Assembly: GCF_963583255.1 (NCBI RefSeq)
Contig: NC_084814.1
Span: 25,767,598-25,831,597, forward strand
From: Pyrus communis
Taxonomy: Eukaryota; Streptophyta; Magnoliopsida; Rosales; Rosaceae
Reading direction: 5' to 3'
Length of the DNA stretch: 64,000 nucleotides
This document shows, one piece after another, positions 11,555-24,002 of the stretch. Positions within the stretch are counted from its first letter, which is position 1. Each line of letters starts with the position of its first letter. Below the pieces are notes generated by a model, which was not told where the DNA came from, made no database searches, and worked only from the letters and a program-made list of their open reading frames with translations. The position numbers were made by a program, and so were the translations under genes.

Positions 11555-12790
11555 TAGGGATGGACAACAGTTATGGCAGACAAGTAATTGCGGTTATTTA
11601 TCATAACCGTTTAAGCTCTTACCCCCATAACCGTTTACCATAACCATACCCATAACCACATACCCATTTAACCGTAACCGTTACCCATTTTTAAACCCAT
11701 TTCCCTTTCTTTTTTTTTACCTATTTACCCCCTTTTTTTACCTGTCTATGTGTTTTATTAACAACTTGAAAACTAAAAAAGGAATTTGTCATAATTTTCT
11801 TTTTCTGACAATTAATTACCGTTATAGGTACATTTAACATGCATTTTCGTATTTTAATCTTTTAAGTTCGCATACCATTCCAATAAGGGAAGTGTTATTG
11901 GCACTTCAAAAATCTCATTCTACACTCCTCACAAGTGTGTTTTTCTTTCCTAATATAGAAAGTTTGGAGTGTAGAATGAGATTTTTGAAGTACTAATAAC
12001 AATTCCCTTGCGATAATTGAAATAATAATTTATAGACAATTAAATATTAACATTTTTATATATACTAACGTTTTTCGTGTAAATTAATTAGAAACTACCT
12101 AAGTGGTATCGCGTAAGGCAAAATAAGAACCAATTGCTCATTGCAATATCGAAACCTCTGCTCTACAAACACAAATATTTTTTTTCAATATTCAATTACT
12201 GAAATAAATTAGAAATCAGCATGATCAACAGGCTTGTAATATATAACCAACCAATCCAACAACAAGCAAGTATCATGAAACTCTTCAACATTTGGGATTA
12301 ACACACCCAAAAATTCAAAATTTCACATAAAATTCCAACTCCAATTCCAATTAGCTTTAAATTATAAAGATTAAAGAAACTGGAAGACATGAAACCTGCT
12401 GGGATTGGGGATCAACAAAATAAACAGGTATTTTGTTGATGGTCAGTTACGTGCCATATATCGCGAAATCAGCTAATAAATATAGGTATTTTGACCGATT
12501 TAAATCAGATATTTTGTTATTTTAGAATTTGATTAGTAATAATAAACTCCACCGATTTATCTCTATTTGGAATACTTAAAATTTACTTTACATATATTAA
12601 AATAAATGATTAAATGTGTATCATTTATAACCACATGTAATACTCATAACAATCTATTTAAATTTCACAGGTAAATAGTTATATCCATAACTATTTATTT
12701 GTTTAAACGATTATCTATAAGCATAACCATGATTTTTAAATGGATGAATAACCGCGGTTATCCATACCCGTGGTATTTTACCCATCCCTA
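11555..12790. mobile_element. Non-autonomous hAT-like DNA transposon with nested MITE
   Basis: A 1236-bp element starting TAGGGATGG and ending CCCATCCCTA, so the outer 8 bases are perfect inverted repeats. It is flanked by the perfect 8-bp target duplication CTTGCAAG at 11547-11554 and 12791-12798. The subterminal regions are rich in ATAACC/GGTTAT words in both orientations, as expected of hAT transposase-binding repeats. It encodes no transposase. The 121-bp MITE copy B is inserted at 11887-12007. The ends and the target duplication are direct observations; the hAT assignment follows from the 8-bp duplication and the end structure. Confidence 0.88.
11887..12007 (+). mobile_element. hAT-type MITE, 121-bp family, copy B (nested)
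   Basis: 121 bp, beginning GGGAAGTGTTATTGGCACTTC and ending with the inverted copy. It shares length and middle sequence with copies A, C and D. It sits inside the larger hAT-like element, so it arrived later. Its flanks TTCCAATAA and TTGCGATAA are similar but not an exact 8-bp duplication, unlike the other three copies. Confidence 0.8.
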
Positions 12791-12798
12791 CTTGCAAG

Positions 12799-14902
12799 TG
12801 GCAGAAGTACACACGAGCTATGGTATCAAATTTTTGTGGACGTTAGATACAAAGAACATGGATTAGGGAATATTGATAAATTTGTACGGCTAGAGGCGGG
12901 GGGCTAATTTGTTGCAGGTGATTATATGATGCATAGGTGCACAGACACACATATAGGTATCATATATATGATGGCATCATATCTCTTAATTTACTGGCAA
13001 TGGAATCTAAGAAAGTGAAAGTTCTTAGACTACACCAGAAACATGGCCTCTTGTTTGGTGGTTGCCTGCCGGGCCCCGAAAAATAATTGGGACCCATCTC
13101 AAATACTCCACCATAATTTTCACCACCTCTGGTCCTCAACCCCACCTCCCTTATCTTCTATTTATGGATTAATTATAGTGAAAGCAACGAGTCCTAATTA
13201 TAGAAAATTAATTTAGTAATAATTATTCATACACATAAGCTAGCTGCTTTTGAGTAAAATGATATATTTACATTATGAGATATGAAACTTGGATTAAAAA
13301 AATGTAATCGGTCGGTTGTAATAATTTGGTATTAAACTTAACATCAAATTAGAATGGAACATAAAATATTTTAATTACAGTGAAAATGATACTACTAAAT
13401 TGTAGTGTCAAATGACAGCTAGCTAGCCCTCTTAATTTAATATATTTATGTTTGTATGTCCGATAATGTGGAAAGGACGAGAGAGGTGAGTTTTGTTTTG
13501 ATAGGCTTAATATATATATATATATATATATATGATTTAGGTTGATTTGTTAATATATGGATTAGTATATACAAATAACTAATAGTTTAATCCAGGAGGA
13601 AAGTAGTGACTAGATTCGGGATCGGAACACCATGGGCAAGATGATTGCAAAGACATTCTCCTTGCGAGGCTGCATGTGTTAAGAATCTCAATCCCATCAT
13701 CCCCCATTCCTTCTACACAATAAACAATTAGGCAATGTTATTAATTTATTTACACATGAGCAGCTTTGCTTTTCTTGTTCAGCATTACTCTGTCCATATA
13801 TTATAATACATTATGCATCACATATACACATCCTTTTCTTCCTCTCACCCTCTCTCCAAGAAAACATTTGTCTCCAACATATCGAGATTATGTAAACGAG
13901 GACAATTGGGTTGAGGTGGGGTTGAAACCAAGTGGCTGCAGACTTATATTCTATTTCTACCAGGTTGGCCCAGTTCCAAGAAAAAATAAAATAAAATGCA
14001 TCAGAAGCCTATCTATCAAGAATTTATACAATTATATAAGACAAATAAACCCTCTATTTGGTTTCTTATCAAATAATTAAACCATGCATGTAGACATGAA
14101 TTAATTAACTGTAGAATTATTGAATTGAATTGGTTGTGACAAAAAAACTAGGGTTTAGTGGGTGCGGCACAGGCAGAAGCAGTAAACTGGTATCATCTAG
14201 TAATATTCAATTGAACTGATTTATTTATAAACCCGATTATATGAACATTCCTTGGAGAACAAAGGGTTCTATATTAGAACATTTAATGACAATATTTGTG
14301 GAATTCTAACGAGATTTAGATTTGATTTGATAAAATTGTTCAATGAAGCCAACCTTAATATATGGCCATGCATGTTTAAAATGGGGCAAAGTTGAAGCAT
14401 ATATATACTTGTTGCTACATGACTGTATTTAATTTCAGTCAAATATAAATCTATCATATCAGATCATATACGGATATGGGTGACGGTATAAATGTTGGGT
14501 GAATAATGGTATCTGTGTCGTCTAATAATTTCATGATGGGTGGTCAGAGGCAATGGGACCTCCTTTCACACTGTTTCCCGATGCCCTTGTCCCTTATGTA
14601 TTTGTTTGTGGTATAAGGCTCCCTCCTCCAGATGACCAAGCTGACAATAATAATATACCCGACCAATATTATAACCGTGATCTTTCAATATTTATACACT
14701 AGAAGTATTATTATATAACATTACAAGTTGATATGGTTGTGGTGTGTGTGTATATATACATATATCTGTTATGTTTGTAAGTTTATTACTAATTCCCTTG
14801 TTGTTATATGAGAAAAAAATTTGGCTAAGTAACAAACAGGTGCAAATATGATCATTAGGTCAGTTCGTTTAGAGTCCTTTTGAACTCAAATTCGACTCTC
14901 CT
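12799..14902. other. Intergenic sequence, no gene recognised
   Basis: AT-rich sequence with an AT microsatellite at 13509-13532. Short open frames (for example 12960-13145 minus, 13766-14080 plus) lack recognisable motifs. Confidence 0.5.
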
Positions 14903-14911
14903 TCCTTGAGG

Positions 14912-15113
14912 AAAAATTTTTAGTTGTGACGGGATCACGGATGATACGACACGTGTTTTTATGCAAATGGTGGAAAATTTTAATTTTTAAGTTATTAACC
15001 TTTTAACACATATAACTCACCATTTATATAGGGACACGTGATGTACCATCTCGTGTGACGGTCACACTGAAAAAGGTACATCACGTGTGACGGTCACACT
15101 GAAAAATCTCTCC
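14912..15113. mobile_element. Mutator-like MITE with internal tandem duplication
   Basis: A 202-bp non-coding element flanked by the perfect 9-bp direct repeat TCCTTGAGG (14903-14911 and 15114-15122). Near the left end it reads TTGTGACGGGATCACGGATG. Near the right end a segment containing CGTGTGACGGTCACACTGAA occurs twice in tandem about 33 bp apart (about 15050 and 15083), so this copy has a lengthened right end. A related copy lies at 37938-38098. A 9-bp target duplication indicates Mutator-type mobilisation. Confidence 0.72.
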
Positions 15114-15122
15114 TCCTTGAGG

Positions 15123-17054
15123 ATTAATAGCTTAGTTTAGAATATCATTTTGTTAACAAAAACTTATATAAATCACAGAACTAATTAAGTTTGGCTGCAA
15201 TATTCGGGTGTACACATATATAGGGCACATGGCTCCGTATATGTGCTGATTCCACAAGCATTACTAATCTGAAATTCTGGTGTTTGGCATCCCCTTTCCA
15301 GCTAAGCTCTCTCTCCCCACGGTCCTTGGCATCGGATTTTTTGGGTTGGGTCACTACCAGTTGTTAATCAACCCTAAACTTCAATTGTACACCGGCAAAG
15401 CATCTTTAGTTCAATGCATTCCTCTCTGCTATATACTCTCGCAAACACAGAGAAATATATTCGTTGCATATAGATTTCAATAGATAAGCATAAAGCATGC
15501 ATGGCTGTAAATCAAAAGTAAAGGTCAGTTGTTGTAGACGTTACCATATAGAAGATAATGATGCAATGAGAGAGAGATGACACATTATTATTTCACTTTT
15601 AAGGTTTTGAGATCACGCTCCATCCTTTGATTAAAAAGCTTTTGATACTTAAATTAAGCGAACAGATCGAACTAAGGATTTCATCTGCACGTGCAACTGC
15701 ACCTTCAGAGTTACCGACACCAAAAATTTCTGTGTATTACTATAAGACTATCACGCCAGCCCAGCAGGGCAACCCCGCAGCTTTTTACACCATCGTTTGA
15801 AACTTATATATTGTAGAAAGCTGAAAGCAAAAAGATACGGTTACTCCTCCGTATATAACATCATTTCATCACGTTACTCAACATATAATATTTAATATGT
15901 TACAAATATGTAAGGGTTAGGGTTATGAAATGGTTCTCTGGCAATGAGACTCGACAAAACCTAGGTGCAACCGAGTTTGTATCTCTTTTATTATGTATTT
16001 CTATCGCACAGTTTATTCCCATCGTTTATAGTATTAGTAAGAGTAAGCATCACTGTTTTGCAACGCATAGATCCATCAGTCTGAAATATTACAGTAGTTC
16101 GCACATGCAAATTACAAACTCTTCTCTATACATGACTGGCTAGCAGAAGAGATATGAGAATATAACAGAGGACCCTAGCTAGCTAAGAGCCTATAAGAGT
16201 AAGAGGAGAGAACACTGATGAACATGCATGATGTTACGGGTGGACTGGGATTGTCCCTTCTCTATACATAAGGACAAAAGCGTTGGATGCCTGACACGTG
16301 TAACAGCAGCCGTCAAACTCAAATATGATGAAGGGGTTGTTGAGGGACCATATTATACATATGTATATATCTTGTATCTATACATAAAGCACAAGAGTGT
16401 AGCAAGAGGGATTGATTGGTGTCTAGCTGTCAGCATCACATATATCGTGTACATAAAATTAGAGAGAGAGGAGAAGATAGACATGGACATTTGGAGAGTT
16501 GGGCCGAGGATTCTGTTGGTCGGCTGATAACAAAGCAGGCAGTGACGGGGATGACGCAGAGCCCTCCAAAGACTCGCAAGTGCTGAGCTGAATCTGAATA
16601 CGAGATGCCTTGTGGCCTTCAACTTAATTTGAAGGGGTCCCCTCTCCCTCTCCCTCTCCCTCTCCTATTCACCTTCACCACCTTCATATGGCCAACCTAT
16701 AATTAATTTCCTAATACTTTCCTCTCCTTTTGGCATCATCTCATATTGTAGCTCTCATCCTCTCGAACCCTACTCCCTTGGCCTCTTCTGATTCCTTTCA
16801 GAAGTTTCCCTTGTCATTTTCGTACTCCTTTATTCTACATTGTAGCTAGGAAATGAAATTAAATACTTAATTATTTGGAAACTTACAACATAAATAGATG
16901 TAGAAATGTTCTCTAGGTTTCCGTTGATTAAGACGATAATTATGTATGATGCTTTTCAACAACAGATTAACCGTCTGTCTGTTAAAAATAAATGGACGCG
17001 TCATTTCCAAAGAATAAATGTGTATAGACTGATATAGGCATAATTAAATATTAA
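15123..17054. other. Intergenic sequence, no gene recognised
   Basis: It contains a CCCTCT-type hexamer run near 16641-16665 and a pyrimidine-rich stretch after it. Open frames at 15925-16143 and 16228-16527 show no domain or splice support. Confidence 0.5.
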
Positions 17055-17062
17055 TATTAATA

Positions 17063-17183
17063 GGGAATTGTTATTGGCATTCCAAAAATCTCATTCTATA
17101 TTCCAAACTTTCTATATTTGGAAAGAAAAATACACTTGTGAGGAGTATAGAATGAAATTTTTGGAGTGCTAATAACACTTCCC
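17063..17183 (-). mobile_element. hAT-type MITE, 121-bp family, copy C (reverse orientation)
   Basis: 121 bp with inverted arms starting GGGAATTGTTATTGGCATTCC. The perfect 8-bp target duplication TATTAATA lies at 17055-17062 and 17184-17191. The asymmetric middle segment is in the opposite orientation to copies A, B and D. Confidence 0.85.
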
Positions 17184-17191
17184 TATTAATA

Positions 17192-18009
17192 TTATTATTA
17201 TTATTATTGTTATATATGCATCTTTCGGGGTTCCCAGTTTTAACAAATCAAAAGATGAAAAAAGAAGAAACACTGATTGCAAACCATGATTCTGGTTCCT
17301 TTGACTAAAATAAAGAAGACGACTACAAATTTCTTAAGAAGACTAAAAAAGAAAGGACTATGTCGTTTCAAGACTTCATATTTCTACCGAGCTATAAGAC
17401 TTTTATTAAGAAAGACCTAATTCTGACACGGACACCGAAGCAATGAACAAACAGAAAAGTAATCTTGAACCCTAGTAGAAATTAGGAAAGAAATACCCTC
17501 ATCTTACTAAAAAAGCCATAAGATGTAAAATATAGAAAATATCATAACAAAAATATGAATCAAACAGCTAACTTTCCCGATACCAAGTCAATGATATAAA
17601 GTATTTCAATAAGAGCATGTTTACTTACATGGTATGTGAATGAGAAGAAATAGGCATAAGAAAAAACGAGGACTTAGGGTGAATCATTATGAGATAGAGA
17701 ACTCTTTTATGTAATGGGATGCCTTCATTTTCAAGCATGCCATACCCAAAACGTATGGAACTGCCTATTTTTTCAATTTTTAATTTTGTTCCTTGTAAAT
17801 AAACATGCTCTAAAAAGATGAAAAATGATTGCAACTATTTGAAGCCTTGATTTTGCCGTTAATCTCTTCAAGAAACATAATATTGCCAGAGGAAAATTGA
17901 TTAGAATATATGTAAGTCAACCACCATTAGATGAAATATAGTATGGGGAATTGAAAATGAAACCATCGTAATTTTAATTCAGTAATATTATCCGTAGCCT
18001 CTACCAAGA
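17192..18009. other. Intergenic sequence, no gene recognised
   Basis: AT-rich, with an ATT trinucleotide run just after MITE copy C. I see no coding or structural RNA signal. Confidence 0.5.
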
Positions 18010-18630
18010 TTTTAAAAGCATTAGGCGCTAGTCAAGCAGCGCGTAAGAGCTTAGCGCTTGGGAACATAGGCGGGTTTTTTTTTATTATTTAAATTTATTA
18101 TATAACGATAAATCATAAAAATAAGTGGCTACTTATACAGTTGTACTTAAAAATATTGTCTAAAAATCTCCGCCTATGTGTTAGGCGGCTGGCTATCATC
18201 TCGATTAATCTCTTGGCGTTTGAGAATTAATAAAGTGTACCTAGACCTACTTAGGCATCCACCTAGCTAGCCCGCCTAGACCTACCTAGATCATGACTCT
18301 CACTTAGACAGAAAATCGATGACTTCCATTTTGCATTTTATTTTTTCAATAAAATATAAGAGACTTATTGAATACTTGGATGAACACTCATTATATGTTT
18401 ATTCCTCATGTTTTCAATATGTTCTAATACTTTATAATCTATATATAATTTTATTTTGTAATTTATGTATCTTAATATAATTATGTATTTTTAAAGTATA
18501 AATAGGCACTTATTTATACAATGTTACTTAAATCCGTCGAGTTCGCTTAGCCCCCCACATATGCCCCGTCTAACTATCTAGGCGCTAGGCTTCAACCCAT
18601 CACATGTCTAATGCCTAGTGTCTTTTAAAA
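18010..18630. mobile_element. Probable non-autonomous DNA element rich in AGGCGCTAG words
   Basis: The left end reads TTTTAAAAGCATTAGGCGCTAG and the right end CTAATGCCTAGTGTCTTTTAAAA, which are imperfect inverted repeats. GC-rich words of the AGGCG/CGCCT type cluster near both ends around an AT-rich core. No clean target duplication was found, so superfamily is undetermined. A fragment with the same word family follows at about 18764-18870. Confidence 0.5.
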
Positions 18631-19639
18631 CCATGTTTAGAAACACATATACACTTGTATTTGGAAACGTAAACGTAAAATAGAAAGATATTTTACTCAA
18701 AGTTATTTTACAAGAAATAAAGTCTAGAGTTATTTTATAAGAAAATACTAAAAAAATAAAATGAACCGCCTAAGCGGCGGCCTAATCGCTAGCTAGAGCC
18801 TTTACCGATTTCCTAAACCCTAGGCCTAAGTCGGGGCGCCCCCACCAAGCGCCTAAATCCCACCTAGGCCTTTTTTCGAATAGTGCATGTTCTCTACCAT
18901 TGTACGCGAGATCCCCACTTGTAATAGAAAGTATCTTAATGTGTCATCAAACGTTTCTAGTTTGTGTGTACAAACAACAATACCCATTTTAATCTGGTGA
19001 GAAAGTGGGGAAAGATTTTTATAAAAACTTGAAAAAAAAAAAAAAAAAAAACTACCAACAAATAGCATCACAAAGTTCACATATATATGAAGTAGATTTT
19101 CCAATTTCATGATAATATGTTCTTAAACCGTCTTGTCTAATTAGAGGGCCAGGGGGCCCGCCACCTATATATGTCTTTCACCAATAATTAATTTTGATAT
19201 ATATATATATGCGTGTGTGTGTGTGATAAAAATAGCATTGCTTTCTGTTGGAAGCATCTCCTGATAAATATATATTGAAGAAAGCCATATATGCATGTCT
19301 TCTATCTCGATCTTCACATTGTTGATGGTATCCTCTCCTGCCTTCCACTTTTTTCTTTTGTTTCCTTCTGACTACTTATATTAATTAATACATAAGTATA
19401 TGGACAAGCATAAGGGGGCGATGTTATGTTAACAATTAATTCAAGGCTAGGAAGCAAGAGATGTCAATTTCGTCAATATTGCAGCTTTAATTTGCTGGAG
19501 ACAGACACATATTGTTCATGATCATTTTATCAAATAAACCTCAGGACACGTAAGAGACCAACAAGGAAGGTGTGGGATGTTGGCCATTGCCATGTAGTTG
19601 TCTATATTTTGACGGTGAAATCTGAACAAGATATTCATT

Positions 19640-19673
<34 letters not shown>

Positions 19674-22013
19674 TTTAGAAAATCTCGACGGTACAAGAAG
19701 AATTTTATGAACAAGATATTCGTTAATGCTGCTAAAGTTGTACACTTTCGACAATTCATTAGGTGCAGTGGAAGTGGAACCCATTGTTAAGAAATCGATT
19801 GTGTTATAACATGAGTAGAGAGATTCGATTCTTTTGCAGCTAGAACACCTTTCCTCTTTACTTTTGAGCCTTTGACACTTGCATATACGTAATTAATTGC
19901 ATGCAATAATTTTATTGAAAAACGTCTGTTCAACCATAATTTGTATATAAGAAAAGAAAACAGTACAATAGTTTCTACAACCTCTGGATTGAAGAGCTAG
20001 TACATACGTATAGGGCGTCATAAAATTATATATTTGTATACAATATAACATGTATCATTACAGCTTTATAATTTCTATAACTTTAAGAATTTATTTTATT
20101 TTTAAAATAAAAACTTGCAGTCTTGATAATAAGAATGCACATAATTCAATTATTTGGTCGATGTTGATAATGCTAGCTCTCCAAACGCACAAAGTGAGAC
20201 ATAGCAGACACGAAGGAATGGTGTGGGTTGGGGTAAAGGGTATTGCAATAGCTAGAAAAGCTAAAGTTAGTTTCAGTATACCCATTATGGGTATGAGCCA
20301 AACAAGAAAGAGACAGATTATCAATAGATTTCAAGTGAATTCTTTCCAAAGGTTTGTCATCACTTCTTCCACAAAAGCGGCCCTTTTTCGCAACATAAGT
20401 TAGTTTTGGCTTCGCTAGATTGGAGTTCCCTTGTGTTGGTCACTAATTGATCAATGATTCATAATTATTCACATTTTACTTTAATATCAAGAGTTAAGAT
20501 TAGAACATTAAAAGCACATTATTTATTCTCTAATCTTGATATCAAATTCAAAGGTGAACAATCATGCTTTTCATGACCACTTGATGACTAGAAGAGCATT
20601 TCTTAGCCATATTGAAGGTAGAGAAGCTTTCTCGTTTTGAAATGAAATCTCATCTCTTTCTCCAACTTAATTCACCCTCCACTCTATTTTTATCATTTTT
20701 CTCTCTTTAAACATGGAATGCATGATTCCTTTATTCTTGCAGACGAGGAAAAATAAAAACTAATAATCATGTGGGTAAACTTAAAGGTACAATTAATAAT
20801 CTAGTAACTAGCTGGACATGGGAGCGTGGGTTGTTCTTTCTCCCTTTCTTTCTTTTTCTTCTGCCCTGGCTCCTTTTTTTCTCTTCTTTTCATCTTTTTT
20901 CTCTTTATTATCTTTTTGGTTGTGATGTGTACCCTTCTATAGGAAGACGATGACCTTTTAGTCTCCATGTGCCTCTCCATCACCTTCAAGGCTTCAAGGC
21001 TTTCAACCATGGTAGTAGTAGTGGATCCTCATTCGTCTCACATGAAAGACAGATATCTATAAAGTAGGGGGATCTGCTCACACAAGGGTGAACCATAGCA
21101 CAAGATCATGGCAAAGCATTCGACACGTTTTCCAGCATCCTATCACTGGTTGAATGTGTCATCATCTGGCAGGAAAAAGTATAAATTTTGATGCTTTCAT
21201 GGGTTGTGCAGCATTGTAGCTAAAGGAAAGCAGAGATAGCAAACATGGGTATATAGAAGTTCCGAGTGGTAACCTGTTGCACACACTAGAAAGAATAAAG
21301 ATAACACAATTAAACAAAGGTGGTATTTACAACCAAAAAGCTTCCTTATATATGAATATGACATATGCTTTGCAGGGAAGGATCTAAAGATCATGGATTT
21401 GTTAAGCTATGTTGCAAGTTTTCTTTCATTTTTCCATACGAAGTCATCATCAGATGTATAAAATTAGAGAGATGAGGGAAAAGTTGGCCCCAGCAAACCC
21501 CTAATCGTCAAACTTCAAGTAGGGCGTAGGGACCCAATAATTTGGCATCTTTTTCTTATCCATACCTTCTTAGAATTCCTCCCTAAACAAAGTTTGATCA
21601 TATAGTGATAACTCAAGAAACAAACCATGTGAGTGGGGAAGACTTAATCTTTAAATCCAGAAAGAGAAGTCTGCCTGTGCAATTCCAAAAGTCAAAGCAT
21701 CAAATCCGAAAGATCAAAGTTCCCCCATTTCTTCTTTTATTAAAACAAACTAATGAGTGAGCAATTGTACATTGTAGCCTCCAATCACGTAACCGGTAAA
21801 CTTTGAGTTAGAAGTGGGATTGTCCTTGTCCCAATCACACCACAGCTTCAACCCAAAACTATTCTCTCAATATAAAATAAATAATTACAAATTGGTTTGG
21901 GCTTTAAAACCCTCGAGGTGTTGGGCTCAACTTCTAAACTCAAATGGGCTAGATTGAAAAAATTTCATAGACTTAGGGTATGTTTGAAAATACTTCTTTA
22001 AAATCATTTATAG
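18631..22013. other. Intergenic sequence, no gene recognised
   Basis: It contains a fragment of the preceding repeat family (about 18764-18870), an A tract near 19033, an AT microsatellite at about 19648-19672 and pyrimidine-rich stretches near 20830-20910. Open frames at 20050-20403 and 20801-21010 are low-complexity or lack motifs. I looked for common conserved plant miRNA sequences by memory and saw none. Confidence 0.45.
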
Positions 22014-22016
22014 TAA

Positions 22017-22687
22017 GAGCAGTTCCATCATGGTGTATTACCCGGTGGATTGGGGATGGAACAGGGCCAAATAGGCCAGGGGATAAGGTCCAGCATATGC
22101 CAGCCCGAGGGATAGGCCAGGCCCGAGCGACAGGGTCGGCAGGGATTGCCAGCCCGAGAGCCCGAAGGGAATGTGACGTGGGCTGACGTCAGGATGACGT
22201 TAGCCACAATATAAACAATATAAAATTAATAAAAATATTAAATATTAAAAAAAAATTAAGAAATTAATAAAAAAATTTAAAAAATGAAAACCCAGGCTTT
22301 GAACTCAACAGCTCTCGCCGAAGTTCGTCGCCGATGTTGATGATACACCCACAGAAAAATGGTAGAGACTAAAACCCAAGGGTTTCAACTCGAAACACAT
22401 AAAAAACCAGAGAATAACCCAAGTAATTGAAGTAGGGCAATAATCTCATCTGGGTTTGAGCAATGGAAGCTTGAAGCTCTCGGCTTCAATGGTGGATCAC
22501 CTAAATGGTGCTCTGATGATGCATGCAAGGATATGTTCGAGTTCCTCTCATCCAGGGGATTAAGATTTCAGAATTTGTTAGTTTGATTTGCTTCGGTTTC
22601 GAAGAAGAAGAAGGATGAAAAGGAAAAGGAATGATATATGGATTGGAATCTGAGCTTGTGCCTTGGCGTTCGTCCATTTTGTGATTC

Positions 22688-22732
<45 letters not shown>

Positions 22733-23004
22733 AATAGGAAAAGGAAGAGTGTTCTGGAAAAAAAAATGAAAAGGAAGAATGATTTGGAAAAAAATTTAAA
22801 AGGAAAAGGAGTAGGAAAAAGGCAAAAGGAAAAAAATTAAAAATTATTTTGTATTATTTTATAAATAAAAAAAATACTAATATTTTATTGTCAATTGCCA
22901 TGGTTATTTAGTGTAGGGGTGGAGATGCAAAAGGTAGTTAGTATTCACTGGGTGGATTAAATAGTGGATAGCCCTAAGGGGCCTTACACACAGTGGAACT
23001 GCTC
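22017..23004. mobile_element. Non-autonomous PIF/Harbinger-like DNA transposon
   Basis: A 988-bp element with perfect 11-bp terminal inverted repeats (GAGCAGTTCCA at the left, TGGAACTGCTC at the right). It is flanked by the 3-bp target duplication TAA (22014-22016 and 23005-23007). TAA/TTA targets and GAGC-type ends are characteristic of PIF/Harbinger and Tourist elements. The interior holds a GC-rich left segment, a GA microsatellite (22692-22729) and purine-rich sequence, with no transposase or DDE motif visible. Confidence 0.75.
22692..22729. repeat. (GA)n microsatellite
   Basis: About 19 GA repeats inside the PIF/Harbinger-like element. Confidence 0.95.
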
Positions 23005-23359
23005 TAAAAGTGCTTCCAATATCGATTTAAGTGGAAATCAAATAAATGTCTGCAAATGGATACAGCTTTATTTGGGTAATTATAGAGGGATTAAGAGAGA
23101 GGGTGCGGCAAGCATAGAGAGATTTGAGAGAATGCTTAGGTGTGTTTTTTCACTCCGTTGTGCTTTATTTATAATAGTAGGGAAGGTAAATTCCTTACCT
23201 TAATATGATTACATATTTTTTTTGGGGGGGTTTCTAACTTTAATCCTTGAAGAAGATTGAAATTTAAAATAAACTTGGTGTTAGATTACATATTGATTAT
23301 AGTCCCTTGATGTGTCCTTAATTCAAAATAATTAATGTGTATTTTATTCAATGTCTCCC

Positions 23360-23644
23360 TGTGACATCTCACATCGCCCAGGAGAGCGATCCTTAAATGT
23401 ATATTCTCATCCCTACCTAGCACGAGGCCTTTTGGGAGCTCACTGGTTTCGGGTTCCATGGGAACTCCGAAGTTAAGCGAGTAGCGCGCGAGAGCATTCC
23501 CAGGATGGGTGACCCATCGGGAAGTTCTCGTGTGAGTTCCCAAAAACAAAACCGTGAGGGCGTGGTCCGGGCCAAAAGCGGACAATATCGTGCTACGGTG
23601 GAGTCGGGCCCTGGAAGTGGTCCCGCCCGGGCCGGGATGTGACA
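23360..23644 (+). repeat. Cassandra 1, 5' LTR with 5S-rRNA-derived segment
   Basis: A 285-bp LTR starting TGTGACATC and ending GATGTGACA. Positions 23434-23541 resemble plant 5S rRNA: AACTCCGAAGTTAAGCG matches the box A region and AGGATGGGTGACC the box C region, followed by GGGAAGTTCTCGTGT. In Cassandra elements this segment can be transcribed by RNA polymerase III; transcription here is inferred. Confidence 0.88.
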
Positions 23645-23714
23645 ATTTGGTATCAGAGCCTAACCCTAGTCGTGGTGTGCCGACGAGGACGTCGGGCCCC
23701 TAAGGGGGGTGGAT

Positions 23715-24002
23715 TGTGACATCTCACATCGCCCAGGGGAGCGATCCTTAAATGTATATTCTCATCCCTACCTGGCACGAGGCCTTTTGGGAGCTCACTG
23801 GCTTCGGGTTCCATGGGAACTCCGAAGTTAAGCGAGTAGCGCGCGAGAGCATTCCCAGGATGGGTGACCCATCGGGAAGTTCTCGTGTGAGTTCCCAAAA
23901 ACAAAACCGTGAGGGCGTGGTCGGGGCCCAAAGCGGACAATATCGTGCTACGGTGGTGGAGTCGGGCCCGGGAAGTGGTCCCGCCCGGGCCAGGATGTGA
24001 CA
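23715..24002 (+). repeat. Cassandra 1, 3' LTR with 5S-rRNA-derived segment
   Basis: A 288-bp LTR, differing from the 5' LTR by only a handful of substitutions plus a 3-bp GGT repeat difference near the end. The 5S-like segment is at 23789-23896 with box A and box C sequences intact. Confidence 0.88.

Larger units (their letters stand above)
23360..24002 (+). mobile_element. Cassandra TRIM retrotransposon, copy 1 (complete, young)
   Basis: A complete 643-bp terminal-repeat retrotransposon in miniature. The 5' LTR is 23360-23644, the internal domain only 70 bp (23645-23714), and the 3' LTR 23715-24002. The internal domain begins with a primer-binding site, TGGTATCAGAGCC at 23648-23660, complementary to the 3' end of initiator methionine tRNA, and ends with a polypurine tract (about 23701-23714). 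A perfect 5-bp target duplication CTCCC lies at 23355-23359 and 24003-24007. The LTRs are nearly identical, implying recent insertion. Each LTR carries a 5S-rRNA-like segment, the hallmark of Cassandra. It encodes no proteins and must be mobilised by another element. Confidence 0.93.

Noticed and set aside
23434..23896. Two genuine tandem 5S rRNA genes
   Set aside because: The 5S-like segments are shortened and diverged, embedded in LTRs with primer-binding site, polypurine tract and target duplication, so they belong to Cassandra rather than an rDNA array.
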